From: Candidatus Electrothrix aarhusensis
GTDB lineage: Bacteria > Desulfobacterota > Desulfobulbia > Desulfobulbales > Desulfobulbaceae
Assembly (NCBI GenBank): GCA_004028505.1
Contig: MTKO01000078.1
Location: 1 to 45,915 of the forward strand
Reading direction: 5' to 3'
Length of the DNA stretch: 45,915 nt
Numbering within the stretch: position 1 is the stretch's first letter; every line of letters begins with the position of its first letter. The notes below the pieces were generated by a model. That model was not told the origin of the DNA. It worked only from the letters and a program-made list of their open reading frames with translations, and ran no database searches. A program made the position numbers and the translations under genes. Positions 15,981 through 25,572 of the stretch are shown piece after piece.

Positions 15981-16006
15981 TAGGGGCGGTTCGCGAACCG
16001 CCCCTA
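15981..16006. terminator. 26-bp perfect palindrome between convergent genes
   Basis: The 26 bases from TAGGGGCGG at 15981 to CCGCCCCTA ending at 16006 are a perfect palindrome. It lies between the convergent cytochrome and TraB-family genes and could terminate both. Related GTAGGGGC-type hairpins occur at 22041-22068 and 36638-36666, so it also belongs to a dispersed palindromic family. Confidence 0.65.
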
Positions 16007-16043
16007 TGTTTTGTGCCGAAAAAGCTGCGGGAAAGAGGAGCGG

Positions 16044-17258
16044 CTAGGCGAATAGATTGGAGATGATCCGGTACCCTCCGACCCAAGTGCCGATAACAGA
16101 ACCGAAACCAGTCATCATAAAGACCAGGAAAACCCGAAGCAGTTTGTTGCGCCACCATCCGCGCAGGGTAACAATGTCATTGGCCACCCCTTCAAATTCT
16201 TTGACGACAGGGGGGCAGGTCATAACCTGGACAAAGGCGCAGACATAACCGGCTCCGATGACTGGGGTCAGGCTGGTAATCGGGGCTGCAACAAAGGCAG
16301 AAAGAATCGTGGCAGGATGGGCAAAGGCGATCACTGCGCCGATGGCTGAAGGTATTCCGTTGGCCAGAATCCAGTACAGGGCATTGGCCCCGGCCTCATC
16401 TGCTCCCTGTCGGAAGCCGATAGCAACGAGAGAAAGCAAAATCGCCGCCGGAATAGACCAACCGAAGAACTTCCAGCCCTTGGACACCGGAGGAATGGTG
16501 TTTATTTCTTCCATTCTGGAGCTATTTTCCTCCGAAAAAACGCGTTGAATCCCCTCCATGTGGCCTGCCCCGACCACAGCAATGATACGTTTTCCGGTAG
16601 CCTGCTTGATTTTTTCTGCCATAAAGATATCGCGCTCATCAATAAGGGCCTCTTTGGCTGCTGGCAGGGCTGTGCCGATCTCCTTCATGAGTTCTGACAA
16701 CACGTCTTTGCTGCGTAACTCTTTCAGCTTTTCCTCATCCAGTTCCGTTTCGTCAAAAAGGGAGGCCAGCAGCGTTGCCATCATGTAAAATTTTTTCCAC
16801 AGCGAGGTTGCTTTCCAGGCGCGGCGTAAAGTGATGCGCACGTCCCGGTCGCAGAGCTCTACCGGGATATTATGTGCTTCTGCTGCCGTGGCTGCTGTGA
16901 GCAGTTCTGTTCCCGGCTGAATACCGAGTTTTCCTCCCAATTTTTTCTGGTACGAGGCTAGGACGAGGTTCACCAGCAGAGTGGAAAGTTGCTTTTTTCG
17001 GATGATCTGTTTGAGGTCCAAATTCTTCCATTGCTGCGGGTTGGACAGAGCAGCATAGCGTTTTTCATCCAGCTCTATGCATACTGTATCCGGTTGCTCC
17101 TGATCAATAATCTCCTTGACCAGATCAGCGGATTGCTGCGAGATATGAGCGGTTCCGACCAGGAGGATCGTTCGGCCATCATGCTGAATAACGGCAACAT
17201 CATCGGAATATTCGTTGGTCGGAAAAAGTATTTCAGGCATTGTATTGTTCAGGTTCAT
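16044..17258 (-). CDS. TraB/PrgY-family membrane protein
   Basis: A 404-residue protein of the TraB/PrgY (TIKI-related) family. The N-terminal domain of about 240 residues has the family motifs: LVGTAHISQQSADLV with the GTAH catalytic-type motif, VCIELDEKRYAAL, ELCDRDVRITLRRAW, ERDIFMAEKI and VVGAGHMEGI. The C-terminal half has four or five membrane helices. These are putative metal-dependent peptidases; PrgY of Enterococcus limits pheromone activity. Substrate here is unknown. It lies downstream of, and on the same strand as, the Sel1 gene with a 22-base gap, so the two may be co-transcribed. Confidence 0.88.
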   Translation of the reverse strand: MNLNNTMPEILFPTNEYSDDVAVIQHDGRTILLVGTAHISQQSADLVKEIIDQEQPDTVCIELDEKRYAALSNPQQWKNLDLKQIIRKKQLSTLLVNLVLASYQKKLGGKLGIQPGTELLTAATAAEAHNIPVELCDRDVRITLRRAWKATSLWKKFYMMATLLASLFDETELDEEKLKELRSKDVLSELMKEIGTALPAAKEALIDERDIFMAEKIKQATGKRIIAVVGAGHMEGIQRVFSEENSSRMEEINTIPPVSKGWKFFGWSIPAAILLSLVAIGFRQGADEAGANALYWILANGIPSAIGAVIAFAHPATILSAFVAAPITSLTPVIGAGYVCAFVQVMTCPPVVKEFEGVANDIVTLRGWWRNKLLRVFLVFMMTGFGSVIGTWVGGYRIISNLFA

Positions 17259-17280
17259 ATTAAGGTTGAGGTTGTTGACA

Positions 17281-19044
17281 TCAGGATGATTTATGCAACT
17301 GCTGAAAAAGTTCCTGAAAATATTGTGTTGCCTCAGCCATTTGTTCGGCAGAGCAAGTACTCTCTATTTCGTTTTTGCGTTGTTCCGCCCGTTTTTTTGC
17401 GTCTGCTGGCAAATCATTATCTGCCGAAACCGCTAGAGAATACCAGGCATGAGCAAGAGCGGAATTCGCTGTGCAGCCTCTGCCCTGTCGATAACAGTCC
17501 GCAGTGTGCAGCTGGGCTAAACCGTAGTTGAGTTGTGCCGAATAAATGAGCCATTCAAGACCTAATTTTGGATCCGGCGGGATTCCTTCTTCTCCCTGCT
17601 GAAAAAGAAGTGCCAGGGTATAGGCTGCCAGCCCGTGCCCCTGATTAGCCGCCTCTGAAAAACAGTGAATAGCTTCAGGGATATTTCGTTTGACCTCCCA
17701 GAGCGAGTCACCGTCGATATAACGATACGCCACATCCATTTGTGCCTGTAGCTCGCCTTCTGTTGCCCTTTTTCTGAGGTTGTCCCAGGCACTTTCTCGG
17801 AACTCCGCTCCGTCAAACATTTTTCGAAGATGAGCTCGGTAGCAGTGGAGCTCATCAACCGTTACAGGTAAGAGCCCGAGGAAAAGAGGCGATTGCGCAA
17901 GAAAACCCGAGGCATCAAGGGAGGCATGAGAGAGCGAAGGGGGCTTGCCCGCACGTCGTGCCGATGCCTGCTCAACTGTTCCGATTGGATGCAGTCCTTC
18001 CGGGAGCTGACCGAGCAGGGAAGGGAAGTCGAGCTTCTGCACCCCGTGTTTGTCTTTGAGCACGACTTTACAGATACGATATCGTTCGTCCTCTTGCGGA
18101 CAGGCGTAAATGCCGCCGGTGAGGATCTGTTGTTCTTCTGTGATGGATTCTCCGGGCTGGACAAGACCTTTTCCCGCATGGACAAGTCGATTGAGCCAGT
18201 ACAGGGACTTCTTGCTGTCTCTGAGCAGATCAACGCCGATAAGATAGCGATCCACAAGGGCGGCCATGGCATTATGGTCGTAACGCCAAGCAGCATACGA
18301 ACCGGCCTTTTTTAGCCAGTCAGGAGCTTGTTCGTCAAGGCAATCAAAAACCGAGTCTGCATAAATCCGATAGCCTGCAAAATCATTTTCAGTCAGGGGG
18401 CGTTGCCCGAGAAAGACAGTATCGGCGATAAAATGAGATTTGGGAAGCGGAAGATGATCAATGCCGAATGAGCCGTCCTCCCTCTTCAGGCCGACAGTCA
18501 AGTCCTGTCCCGTTATTTCAGAGGAGAGTTGTTCAGGACGTTCCGCATAGCAAACAACATGAACAACATGCTCTTCGATATAAATGACCTTTGCGAGCCA
18601 ATACAGAGCTTCTTGCTGTTCTTGAACAGCGTAGAGTCCGCCTGTCACCAAATCGCTAGGGGTAGCCTCGGGCTTTTCCTGTTTGTATGTTTCCCGGTTC
18701 TTATTTTGATCATTTTTTTGATCATGATTTATGCTATCGTTACCTGTAGTAACCGCATTACCTGCATTATCTGTACGGCTAGAGGAAGAGGACGCAAACC
18801 CGGCAGCAAGAAATCCTTGGGCCATGTCTTCGGAGTCTCCTCCTGAGTACGGTTGTTCCTCAGGGGCTGTCTGTTGAACGGACTTTTCCTGAGGTGGAAG
18901 AGTATTGCTGTTGTCTTCGACCGAGGGGCCTTTATCCCTTTGAGCCAGTTTCGCAGGTGATGCTGTTTTTTTCGAGGAGCGGAACAGGTCTGCTATAAAT
19001 TTTTTGATATTTTTAACCATCCCGTGTTGTTTTGAAAACGACAT
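17281..19044 (-). CDS. Sel1-repeat protein with a duplicated internal domain
   Basis: A 587-residue protein. The start at 19044 (MSFSKQHGMVKN) has AAGGA five bases upstream. Residues about 20-130 are low-complexity, Ser/Asn/Gln-rich and probably disordered. Two related units follow, at about 132-240 (GGLYAVQEQQEALYWLAKV ... FLGQRPLTENDFAGYRIYADS) and 305-412 (GGIYACPQEDERYRICKV ... FLGLLPVTVDELHCYRAHLRK). Residues about 428-560 hold Sel1 repeats, such as AIHCFSEAANQGHGLAAYTLAL. No signal peptide is evident. Sel1 repeats mediate protein-protein contacts. The duplicated unit is not a domain I recognise. It is divergent from the PatZ-like gene and precedes a TraB-family gene. Confidence 0.8.
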   Translation of the reverse strand: MSFSKQHGMVKNIKKFIADLFRSSKKTASPAKLAQRDKGPSVEDNSNTLPPQEKSVQQTAPEEQPYSGGDSEDMAQGFLAAGFASSSSSRTDNAGNAVTTGNDSINHDQKNDQNKNRETYKQEKPEATPSDLVTGGLYAVQEQQEALYWLAKVIYIEEHVVHVVCYAERPEQLSSEITGQDLTVGLKREDGSFGIDHLPLPKSHFIADTVFLGQRPLTENDFAGYRIYADSVFDCLDEQAPDWLKKAGSYAAWRYDHNAMAALVDRYLIGVDLLRDSKKSLYWLNRLVHAGKGLVQPGESITEEQQILTGGIYACPQEDERYRICKVVLKDKHGVQKLDFPSLLGQLPEGLHPIGTVEQASARRAGKPPSLSHASLDASGFLAQSPLFLGLLPVTVDELHCYRAHLRKMFDGAEFRESAWDNLRKRATEGELQAQMDVAYRYIDGDSLWEVKRNIPEAIHCFSEAANQGHGLAAYTLALLFQQGEEGIPPDPKLGLEWLIYSAQLNYGLAQLHTADCYRQGRGCTANSALAHAWYSLAVSADNDLPADAKKRAEQRKNEIESTCSAEQMAEATQYFQELFQQLHKSS

Positions 19045-19334
19045 AATAATCCTTATCTGGTAAGGAAGTTGCGTGAAGTACATTGTGTGAAGTTACTGTT
19101 ACGGATTGTTACGACGGATCAACTTGAACAATGTAGGGTGAAACTAAGGAGATGTCAATCAAACATAATGGATTTTATAATCCTGCGTTCAATCTGTAGC
19201 CGTGCCGAGCGTATTTCGGCAATGATTTCTTGTTTCAGCATCCGGGAGAGAGTATTTCTTCTTTCTATATCCTTGTGTTCTCCGCAGTAGACAGTAAAGT
19301 AGCTCTAAAAGAAAAATTCAACCAGCGAGTAATC

Positions 19335-22013
19335 ATGGGCAAGCATTATCTGAACAAACTGTTTGAACCGGACGCCGTTGCCGTCTTCGGCGCCAGCGAC
19401 CGCGAGGGAGCGGTCGGTAACCTAGTCTTTAAGAATATGATCGAAGGAGGTTTTAAAGGCGATGTCTTTCCGATTAATCCGAAGCATAAAAAGGTACAGG
19501 GACGCAAGGCCTTTCCTGATCTGAAAAGCATCGGAAAACCGGTTGACCTTGCGGTTATCACCACCCCGGCTGCAACCGTGCCCGGCATTATAGAGGCCTG
19601 TGGTACGTATGGTATCAAGGATGCCGTGGTCATTTCGGCGGGCTTTCGCGAAGTCGGCCCGCAGGGACTGAAGCTGGAACGGGCCGTGGTAGAAAACGCC
19701 CATCGCTACGGTATGCGGGTTATGGGACCTAACTGCTTAGGCCTGATGCGACCGAGCACCGGGCTCAACTGCACCTTTAATAAAGGAAATGCCGATGAGG
19801 GGAGCATTGCCTTGGTCTCCCAATCCGGTGCCCTGTGTACCGCCATCCTCGACTGGGCAGCAGCCAATAATATCGGTTTTTCCGCTGTGGTTTCCACCGG
19901 AATATCCGCTGATATTGATTTTGGCGATATTCTCGATTATCTGGTCAGTGATTCGAAAACCAAGAGCATTCTCCTCTATATTGAAGGCATCCATGATGCG
20001 CTTTCCTTTATGAGTGGATTGCGGGCCGCAGCTCGGATGAAGCCGGTTATCGCTCTGAAGGTGGGTCGTCATGCCACCGGGTCTAAGGCCGCCATGTCGC
20101 ATACCGGTGCCCTGGTTGGAGCAGATGATGTCTTTGACAGCGCCTTGCGTCGGGCTGGTGTGGTGCGAGGTATGCGCATTGCCAACCTCTTTTCTGCTGC
20201 TGGTACTTTGACGTATCCCATCAAGGCAGGCGGTGAACGACTGGTGATCATAACCAACGGCGGCGGCCCCGGCGTGATGGCCACAGACCACTTGGCTGAT
20301 CTGGACCTGCCCTTGGCCGATTTGAGCGAAGCAACCATGAAGAAGCTTAACGAGGTGCTCCCGTCTACTTGGTCCAAGGGCAATCCGGTAGATATTATCG
20401 GGGATGCAACGCCAGAACGCTATACCCAGACTGTGCAGATCTGCATGAAGGATCCCGGCGTGGACGGATTGCTGGTACTGCTGACACCCCAGGCCATGAC
20501 CGACCCTGCCGGAGTGGCACAAGCGCTGGTTGCCTTGAAAAAAACCCGAGGCAAACCCCTGCTGACCTGCTGGATGGGCGAGATTCAGGTGGCGGAAGGC
20601 CGTCGTATTCTTCGCGAGGCGGACATCCCCACCTTTAATACTCCGGAAACAGCAGTGGATGCCTTTTCTTATCTGGTCAACTATAGCCGTAACCAAAAAT
20701 TGCTGCTAGAAACACCGGGGCCCATGTCACGGGGCAAGGCACCGGACGTGGAAGGAGCGCGCCTGATCATTGAGAGCGTGCTGAGCGAGGGACGTAAGAT
20801 TCTCAGTGAGTCTGAATCCAAGGCTGTGCTTCATGCCTTTCGCATTCCCACGGCCAGCGCCAGTATTGTCCGCTCTCCCAATGAAACCCTGGTCCAAGCG
20901 GAAAGCATCGGATTTCCCATTGCTCTGAAAATTAACTCGCCGGATATCACTCACAAGTCCGATGCCGGTGGGGTACGTTTGGGGATCACTAATGCCCAGG
21001 CAGCCCGCAGTGCCTATAACGAGATGCTGAGTGAGGTGAAAAAGAATCGCCCTGATGCCCGGATTGACGGGGTGACCATTGAGCCCATGCTCCAGCGGCC
21101 CAACGGCAGGGAGTTACTGGTCGGTCTTGTCACTGATCCGGTCTTTGGCCCGGTGATTACCTTTGGTGCGGGCGGCATCTCTGTTGAAGTGATGGGGGAC
21201 CGAGCCGTCAGCCTACCTCCCTTGAACCGGCGGCTGGTACGGGATCTGATTCGTCGAACCAGGGTGTCTAAGCTGCTCGGGGCGTTCCGGCATATGCCCG
21301 AGGTGGATATCGAAGCTCTGGAGCAGGTGTTATTGCGGGTTTCCGAGATCGCCTGTGAGCTGCCCTTGGTCAAGGAGCTGGACATCAACCCCCTGATTGT
21401 GGATGAACATGGGGCCATTGCTGTGGATGCCCGTATTGTGGTGGATTATCATGTTCAGAGCGCTGATCGCTACAGTCATATGGCCATCTATCCCTATCCG
21501 GCCCATCTGGTGACGAGACGGCAATTGCCCAATGGAACCGATATGGTGATACGGCCTATCCGCCCCGAGGATGCGGAGATTGAGCAGCAGTTTGTTCGTA
21601 ATCTTTCCGAGCAATCCAAGTATTTCCGCTTCATGCAATCCCTTACAGAGCTCAGTCAGCAGATGCTGACCAGCTTCACCCAGATTGATTATAACCGGGA
21701 AATGGCCCTGATTGCGGTGGTGGAGCAGGACGGCAAGGAAACCCAGATCGGGGTTGCCCGCTATATCATTAACCCGGACGGCAGGAGCTGCGAGTTCGCC
21801 ATTGTTATTTCCGATCAATGGCAGCGTCAGGGGCTTGCTCACCTGCTGATGCGTCATCTCATTGACACGGCCCGCAGTCATGGCTTGCAGACTATGGAAG
21901 GGGATATCCTCCGTAATAATAATGAAATGCTTCGACTGGTGGCTAAGCTGGGTTTTAGTATTAGTCATAACCGGCCTGATACGGAGTTGGAGCATGTGGT
22001 GTTGCGGATGTAG
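19335..22013 (+). CDS. PatZ-like ADP-forming acyl-CoA synthetase/GNAT fusion
   Basis: An 892-residue protein, close to the 886 residues of E. coli PatZ. The start at 19335 matches the family start (MGKHYLNKLFEPDAVAVFGAS). Order of domains: CoA-binding (VFGASDREGAVGN), succinyl-CoA-synthetase-like alpha (MGPNCLGLM, VSQSGAL), the SHTGAL segment, an ATP-grasp beta part (ALKINSPDITHKSDAGGV), and a C-terminal GNAT domain (from about residue 725, with QWQRQGLAHLLM). PatZ enzymes acetylate lysines, for example in acetyl-CoA synthetase. In enteric Pat the synthetase part is inactive and lacks the catalytic histidine. Here the histidine is present (His256 in AAMSHTGAL), so the synthetase part may be active. 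Regulation by acetate or energy state is inference. Confidence 0.9.
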   Translation: MGKHYLNKLFEPDAVAVFGASDREGAVGNLVFKNMIEGGFKGDVFPINPKHKKVQGRKAFPDLKSIGKPVDLAVITTPAATVPGIIEACGTYGIKDAVVISAGFREVGPQGLKLERAVVENAHRYGMRVMGPNCLGLMRPSTGLNCTFNKGNADEGSIALVSQSGALCTAILDWAAANNIGFSAVVSTGISADIDFGDILDYLVSDSKTKSILLYIEGIHDALSFMSGLRAAARMKPVIALKVGRHATGSKAAMSHTGALVGADDVFDSALRRAGVVRGMRIANLFSAAGTLTYPIKAGGERLVIITNGGGPGVMATDHLADLDLPLADLSEATMKKLNEVLPSTWSKGNPVDIIGDATPERYTQTVQICMKDPGVDGLLVLLTPQAMTDPAGVAQALVALKKTRGKPLLTCWMGEIQVAEGRRILREADIPTFNTPETAVDAFSYLVNYSRNQKLLLETPGPMSRGKAPDVEGARLIIESVLSEGRKILSESESKAVLHAFRIPTASASIVRSPNETLVQAESIGFPIALKINSPDITHKSDAGGVRLGITNAQAARSAYNEMLSEVKKNRPDARIDGVTIEPMLQRPNGRELLVGLVTDPVFGPVITFGAGGISVEVMGDRAVSLPPLNRRLVRDLIRRTRVSKLLGAFRHMPEVDIEALEQVLLRVSEIACELPLVKELDINPLIVDEHGAIAVDARIVVDYHVQSADRYSHMAIYPYPAHLVTRRQLPNGTDMVIRPIRPEDAEIEQQFVRNLSEQSKYFRFMQSLTELSQQMLTSFTQIDYNREMALIAVVEQDGKETQIGVARYIINPDGRSCEFAIVISDQWQRQGLAHLLMRHLIDTARSHGLQTMEGDILRNNNEMLRLVAKLGFSISHNRPDTELEHVVLRM

Positions 22014-22040
22014 GTGGTCAGCAGCGTTATGCCGGGTGGC

Positions 22041-22068
22041 GTAGAGGCACGGTGCGCCGTGCCCCTAC
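22041..22068. terminator. GTAG...CTAC hairpin after the PatZ-like gene
   Basis: GTAGAGGCACGG (22041-22052) pairs with CCGTGCCCCTAC (22057-22068) with one mismatch around a four-base loop. No T tract follows, so it is as likely a dispersed palindromic repeat as a terminator. Confidence 0.5.
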
Positions 22069-22124
22069 AGCTCTGGAAGACAGCGAATTGACCCGTTCAC
22101 CCATGAATCTTCGAGAAAAACAAT

Positions 22125-23818
22125 ATGAAACTGCCATACGGTGAGAGTAACTTTAAAAAGATTATCACTCAGGATTTTCTTTATATTGACAAAACAGAGT
22201 ATATCGCCGCCTTGGAAGAAAATGGCAGCTACAATATCCTGCTCCGTCCTCGCCGTTTCGGCAAGAGTCTCTTTATCTCCAGTCTGTGGTATTATTATGA
22301 TATTAGTTTCAAAGAAGAATTTGCTGTGCTTTTTGGCCACCTTGCCGTAGGGAAAAATCCCACTCCGCTGCACAACAGCTATCAGATCCTCGCCTTTGAT
22401 TTTAGTGGGATAGCCACCGGCGACGTTGCAACCGTTCTCCGCAATTTTACCGGCAGGGTCGAAACCTGTCTGCTTGATTTTCTGGAGCGGTATGATTACG
22501 GCCATGAGGCCGCCGTCGAGATCAGGGCCAAAGAAAGTCCGCAGGAAAAAGTGGACTGCCTGTTTCGCCTCTGCCGGGAAAAAAAAATCTATCTGCTCAT
22601 TGACGAATACGACCATTTCGCTAATGCGGTTCTCGGAGAGAGCTTGGAAATGTTCACGGAAATTATTGGCAAGGGAGGCGTTGTCCGGGCCTTTTATGAA
22701 ACGATCAAAATTGCGGCAGGCCGGGGAACAGTGGATCGCCTCTTCATCACTGGTGTGACCTCCATTACCCTGGACAGCATGACCAGCGGCTTCAATATCG
22801 GCAAAAACCTTTCCTTTGATAAGGAATTTAATCAGGCTATGGGGTTTACTCGTCAGGAAACGGAAGCGTTGATCCGGCCACTTGTTGACACCTGCGGACT
22901 TGACGCTCCAGAAATGATGCGGATTCTCGGAAACTGGTATAACGGTTACTTGTTCAGCAGTCGAGCCGTTGATAAGGTGTTCAATCCTGACATGGTGCTG
23001 TACTTCATAGACAGCTTTGACAGAGAGGGATGCGTCTGGCCGGAACAGATGCTGGACGACAATATCGCCTCGGACTACGGAAAAATCATGCGGCTCTTCG
23101 GGATCGGAGACCGGGAGAACAATTTTCAGACACTTGAAGAACTGATCGTCAACGGCGAAATCGTCGGACGGCATAAGGGAAAACTTGACCTGGATATGAA
23201 CAAGCCCTTTGAGCGCAACGACTTTATCAGCCTGCTCCTCTATATGGGCTTTATCACCCTCAGCGGTACGGTGCTCAGCCAGTATCTCTACAAGGTGCCC
23301 AATTATGTGATTCAGAAGCTGTATTATGATTATTTCAGAGCGGAGATTGAACAGCGCAGCCGGATCACGGTCTCAAGCCGCGCTGTTGAAAATGCTGTCG
23401 CGGAACTGGCCCTGCATAATAATATCAAACCGCTGATTGAGGAAATCGGCAGGGTGCTGGCCTTATTTTCTAACCGTGATTTCATGCGCATGGATGAAAA
23501 ACACATCAAGGCTGTGATCCTGACCCTGCTGTACCAGTCCGAGGTCTATTTTATTCAGAGCGAGCCGAGGTGAACAACCGCTACCCGGATATTCTCCTGC
23601 TGGAGCGCAACCCCATTGAGGTGCGGTATCAGTTTCTCTTTGAGCTGAAATACAGTAAGAAAAAGGAGGGAAGGCGAGGCATGGAGGAGAAACGAGCCGA
23701 AGGGATTGAGCAGGTCGGGGCGTATCAGGAGCTTGCGGAGATCAGGAAACTGCCTAAGCTGAAGTCTTATCTTCTGCTCACTGACGGCAGTGCGATTGAG
23801 GCGGTGGAGGTTGGGTGA
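22125..23818 (+). pseudogene. AAA-ATPase-like/PD-(D/E)XK nuclease gene, one-base frameshift
   Basis: The gene encodes an AAA-ATPase-like protein (about 560 residues if joined). It starts MKLPYGESNFKKIITQDFLYIDKT, with a Walker-A-like RPRRFGKSLFISSL and a Walker-B-like IYLLIDEYDHFAN. The C-terminal PD-(D/E)XK-type region (YPDILLLERNP...FLFELKYSKK) lies in another frame from 23570. The first frame ends at 23573 in QSEPR, exactly where family members run through into the nuclease part. One base inserted near 23563 (GAGCCGAG to GAGGCCGAG) gives QSEAEVNNRYPD and restores the gene. So it is either a very recent pseudogene or a sequence error. The family is often multicopy and of unsettled function. 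Confidence 0.8.
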
Positions 23819-23862
23819 TGCGACAGCGGAAAAGCCTCGCTTTTTACTTGATCAATAGGGTT

Positions 23863-23891
23863 AAAATCAATCGAGTCTGACCCTATTGATT
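23863..23891 (+). repeat. RAYT-associated 29-bp repeat, copy 1
   Basis: A 29-base sequence running from AAAATCAATCGAG to CCCTATTGATT, identical to 25555-25583 and, in inverse orientation, to 24732-24760. It abuts the start of the RHS fragment. Confidence 0.85.
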
Positions 23892-23896
23892 CCTCT

Positions 23897-24382
23897 ATGG
23901 CAATCGTCAACTATTACCTGTACGAGCCCTTTGGTAAATCCCTCTACGCTCTGGAGCAGGTTGATAATGAGTTTGAGTTTGTCGGACAACTCGGTGTGCG
24001 GCAAATGGGTGATGATCTCATCTATATGCGGAATCGGTTCTATGCTCCTTCCACCGGTCGGTTTATGTCTGAAGATCCTATTGGGCTTGCTGGTGGGGAT
24101 GTTAGTTTTTATCGGTATGTGGCTAATGATCCGGTGAGTTTTGTTGATCCTAATGGATTAATTCTTGCCTCATCACTAGTTTATGTCGGGTACGTATATG
24201 GCCCGACGATTGTAGCCGGTACAATTGCTGCTGCTTATAAGATAGGGCCTTACCTGCCAGTAATACTAGATTTTGCAGAAGGATTTCTGCCAGGTCCACC
24301 CTCAACTCCTGCAGGAGTAGGCGGGGCATTTACAAGTGCAGTAATCGAAAGTTTTCTGGGCCCTTGTGATGAGGATGAATAA
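23897..24382 (+). CDS. Orphan RHS core end with variable C-terminal domain
   Basis: A 161-residue frame whose first half is the end of an RHS-repeat core: YYLYEPFGKSL, LIYMRNRFYAPSTGRFMSEDPIGLAGGD and FYRYVANDPVSFVDPNGL. The last of these is the usual junction between core and toxin tip. The following 70 residues (ILASSLVYVGYVYGP onward) are hydrophobic and glycine/proline-rich and unrecognised; they would be the variable tip. There is no N-terminal core, secretion signal or convincing ribosome binding site, so this is a displaced 3' cassette rather than a working RHS toxin. It lies between RAYT repeat copies 1 and 2. Confidence 0.75.
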   Translation: MAIVNYYLYEPFGKSLYALEQVDNEFEFVGQLGVRQMGDDLIYMRNRFYAPSTGRFMSEDPIGLAGGDVSFYRYVANDPVSFVDPNGLILASSLVYVGYVYGPTIVAGTIAAAYKIGPYLPVILDFAEGFLPGPPSTPAGVGGAFTSAVIESFLGPCDEDE

Positions 24383-24489
24383 GCAGTATAATCAATCTTT
24401 TGCAACAGTGATAGTGCCAGCATATAGACGTCATAATCCTATGTATTACTCTATGGCACAGACTCTTGTGACGAACCTATTCGGTTAAA

Positions 24490-24678
24490 ATGAAAGCTAT
24501 ATTTTTAGGTGCTTTGTTTTTGATTGCAGGGGGGAGGGTTATCTTACATCCCAAATATTATAGTTACCAGTATGCAATGACAATTGATTTTACAAAAGTT
24601 AAATATCCGCTTGGGATTGCATGTATCAGTATCGGGTTAATTTTATTTTGGTCCTTTTATAAGGACAAAAAAAAGTAA
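24490..24678 (+). CDS. Small two-helix membrane protein, possible immunity protein
   Basis: A 62-residue protein with two membrane segments (AIFLGALFLIAGG and LGIACISIGLILFWSF) and a lysine-rich C-terminus (YKDKKK). It follows the orphan RHS tip by about 105 bases, the usual place for an immunity gene. Function is inferred from position only. The ribosome binding site is weak. Confidence 0.5.
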   Translation: MKAIFLGALFLIAGGRVILHPKYYSYQYAMTIDFTKVKYPLGIACISIGLILFWSFYKDKKK

Positions 24679-24731
24679 CTACTCAGCCACCGGGCGAAAT
24701 CAATGGAGTCTGTCCGGTAAAATCAATAGAA

Positions 24732-24760
24732 AATCAATAGGGTCAGACTCGATTGATTTT
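24732..24760 (-). repeat. RAYT-associated 29-bp repeat, copy 2 (inverted)
   Basis: Exact reverse complement of copies 1 and 3, 96 bases upstream of the transposase start. A degenerate partial copy (GGAGTCTGTCC...AATCAATAG) precedes it at about 24705-24735. Confidence 0.85.
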
Positions 24761-24855
24761 GTCAAGATAATCAATTGAAATAGGAAGCAGAGTTATCCCC
24801 TTGTCTACATAACAGAACACATTGCCGTGCAAATCTCTCTCCAACAGGATCCGCT

Positions 24856-25572
24856 ATGCCTCGCCATCCTCGTTTCGTTTTAGTCGGCCACCCCCAGCAT
24901 GTAATTATACGCGGAAACAACCGAGAACCGATATTCTACACCGATGAAGATTACCGGTTTTATCTGGAAAAATTACAGGCAGCCTGCGAAAAACACACCT
25001 GTGATGTTCATGCCTATGTCCTGATGACCAACCATGTTCACCTCCTGATCACACCCCATGAAAAGGATGGCATCTCTAAAACCATGCAGATGATCGGTCG
25101 CTATTATGTGCAATATTTCAATCACACCTATCAGCGCACAGGGACATTATGGGAAGGCCGCTATAAAGCGACTCTTATCGACAGCGAACAATATGCTCTC
25201 ACCTGTTACCGCTATATAGAAATGAACCCGGTACGGGCAGAGATGGTCAATCACCCCGCCGAGTACCCTTGGTCCAGTTATCGCATGAATGCTTCTGGAA
25301 AACATGATAATATGGTTACTCCCCACCCTCTTTATCAGGCCTTGGCAGAGACCCCGGAGAAACGGAGGGAAATGTACAGATCCTTCTTTGATCAGCAACT
25401 GGATGAGACTTCACTCAAAGAAATTCGGGAGGCGACCAATAAAGCATGGGTACTGGGAAGTGCTTATTTTAAGGAAAAGATAGAAGTAAGGATCAATCGT
25501 CAAATGACTCCTAAGCAGAAAGGCGGCGATAGAAAATCAGAGGAATATCGTCAAAAAATCAATCGAGTCTGA
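24856..25572 (+). CDS. REP-associated tyrosine transposase (RAYT, Y1_Tnp)
   Basis: A 238-residue single-domain Y1 transposase of the REP-associated group. It has the N-terminal RFVLVGHPQHVIIRGNN, the HUH metal-binding motif in TNHVHLLI (His60, His62), then GTLWEGRYK and CYRYIEMNPVRAEM, all typical of the group. These enzymes nick and join single-stranded DNA at palindromic repeats. The gene lies between two perfect inverted 29-bp repeats (24732-24760 and 25555-25583). Its last codons (KINRV and stop) are encoded by the downstream repeat itself. All family motifs are intact, so it may be active. Confidence 0.92.
   Translation: MPRHPRFVLVGHPQHVIIRGNNREPIFYTDEDYRFYLEKLQAACEKHTCDVHAYVLMTNHVHLLITPHEKDGISKTMQMIGRYYVQYFNHTYQRTGTLWEGRYKATLIDSEQYALTCYRYIEMNPVRAEMVNHPAEYPWSSYRMNASGKHDNMVTPHPLYQALAETPEKRREMYRSFFDQQLDETSLKEIREATNKAWVLGSAYFKEKIEVRINRQMTPKQKGGDRKSEEYRQKINRV

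Noticed and set aside
19737..20696. Long open frame on the minus strand (319 codons)
   Set aside because: Antisense to the clearly coding PatZ-like gene; no domain, no ribosome binding site. Other long antisense frames there were rejected for the same reason.
22065..23174. 369-codon minus-strand frame
   Set aside because: Shadow of the AAA-ATPase-like gene on the plus strand, which has clear Walker-type motifs.
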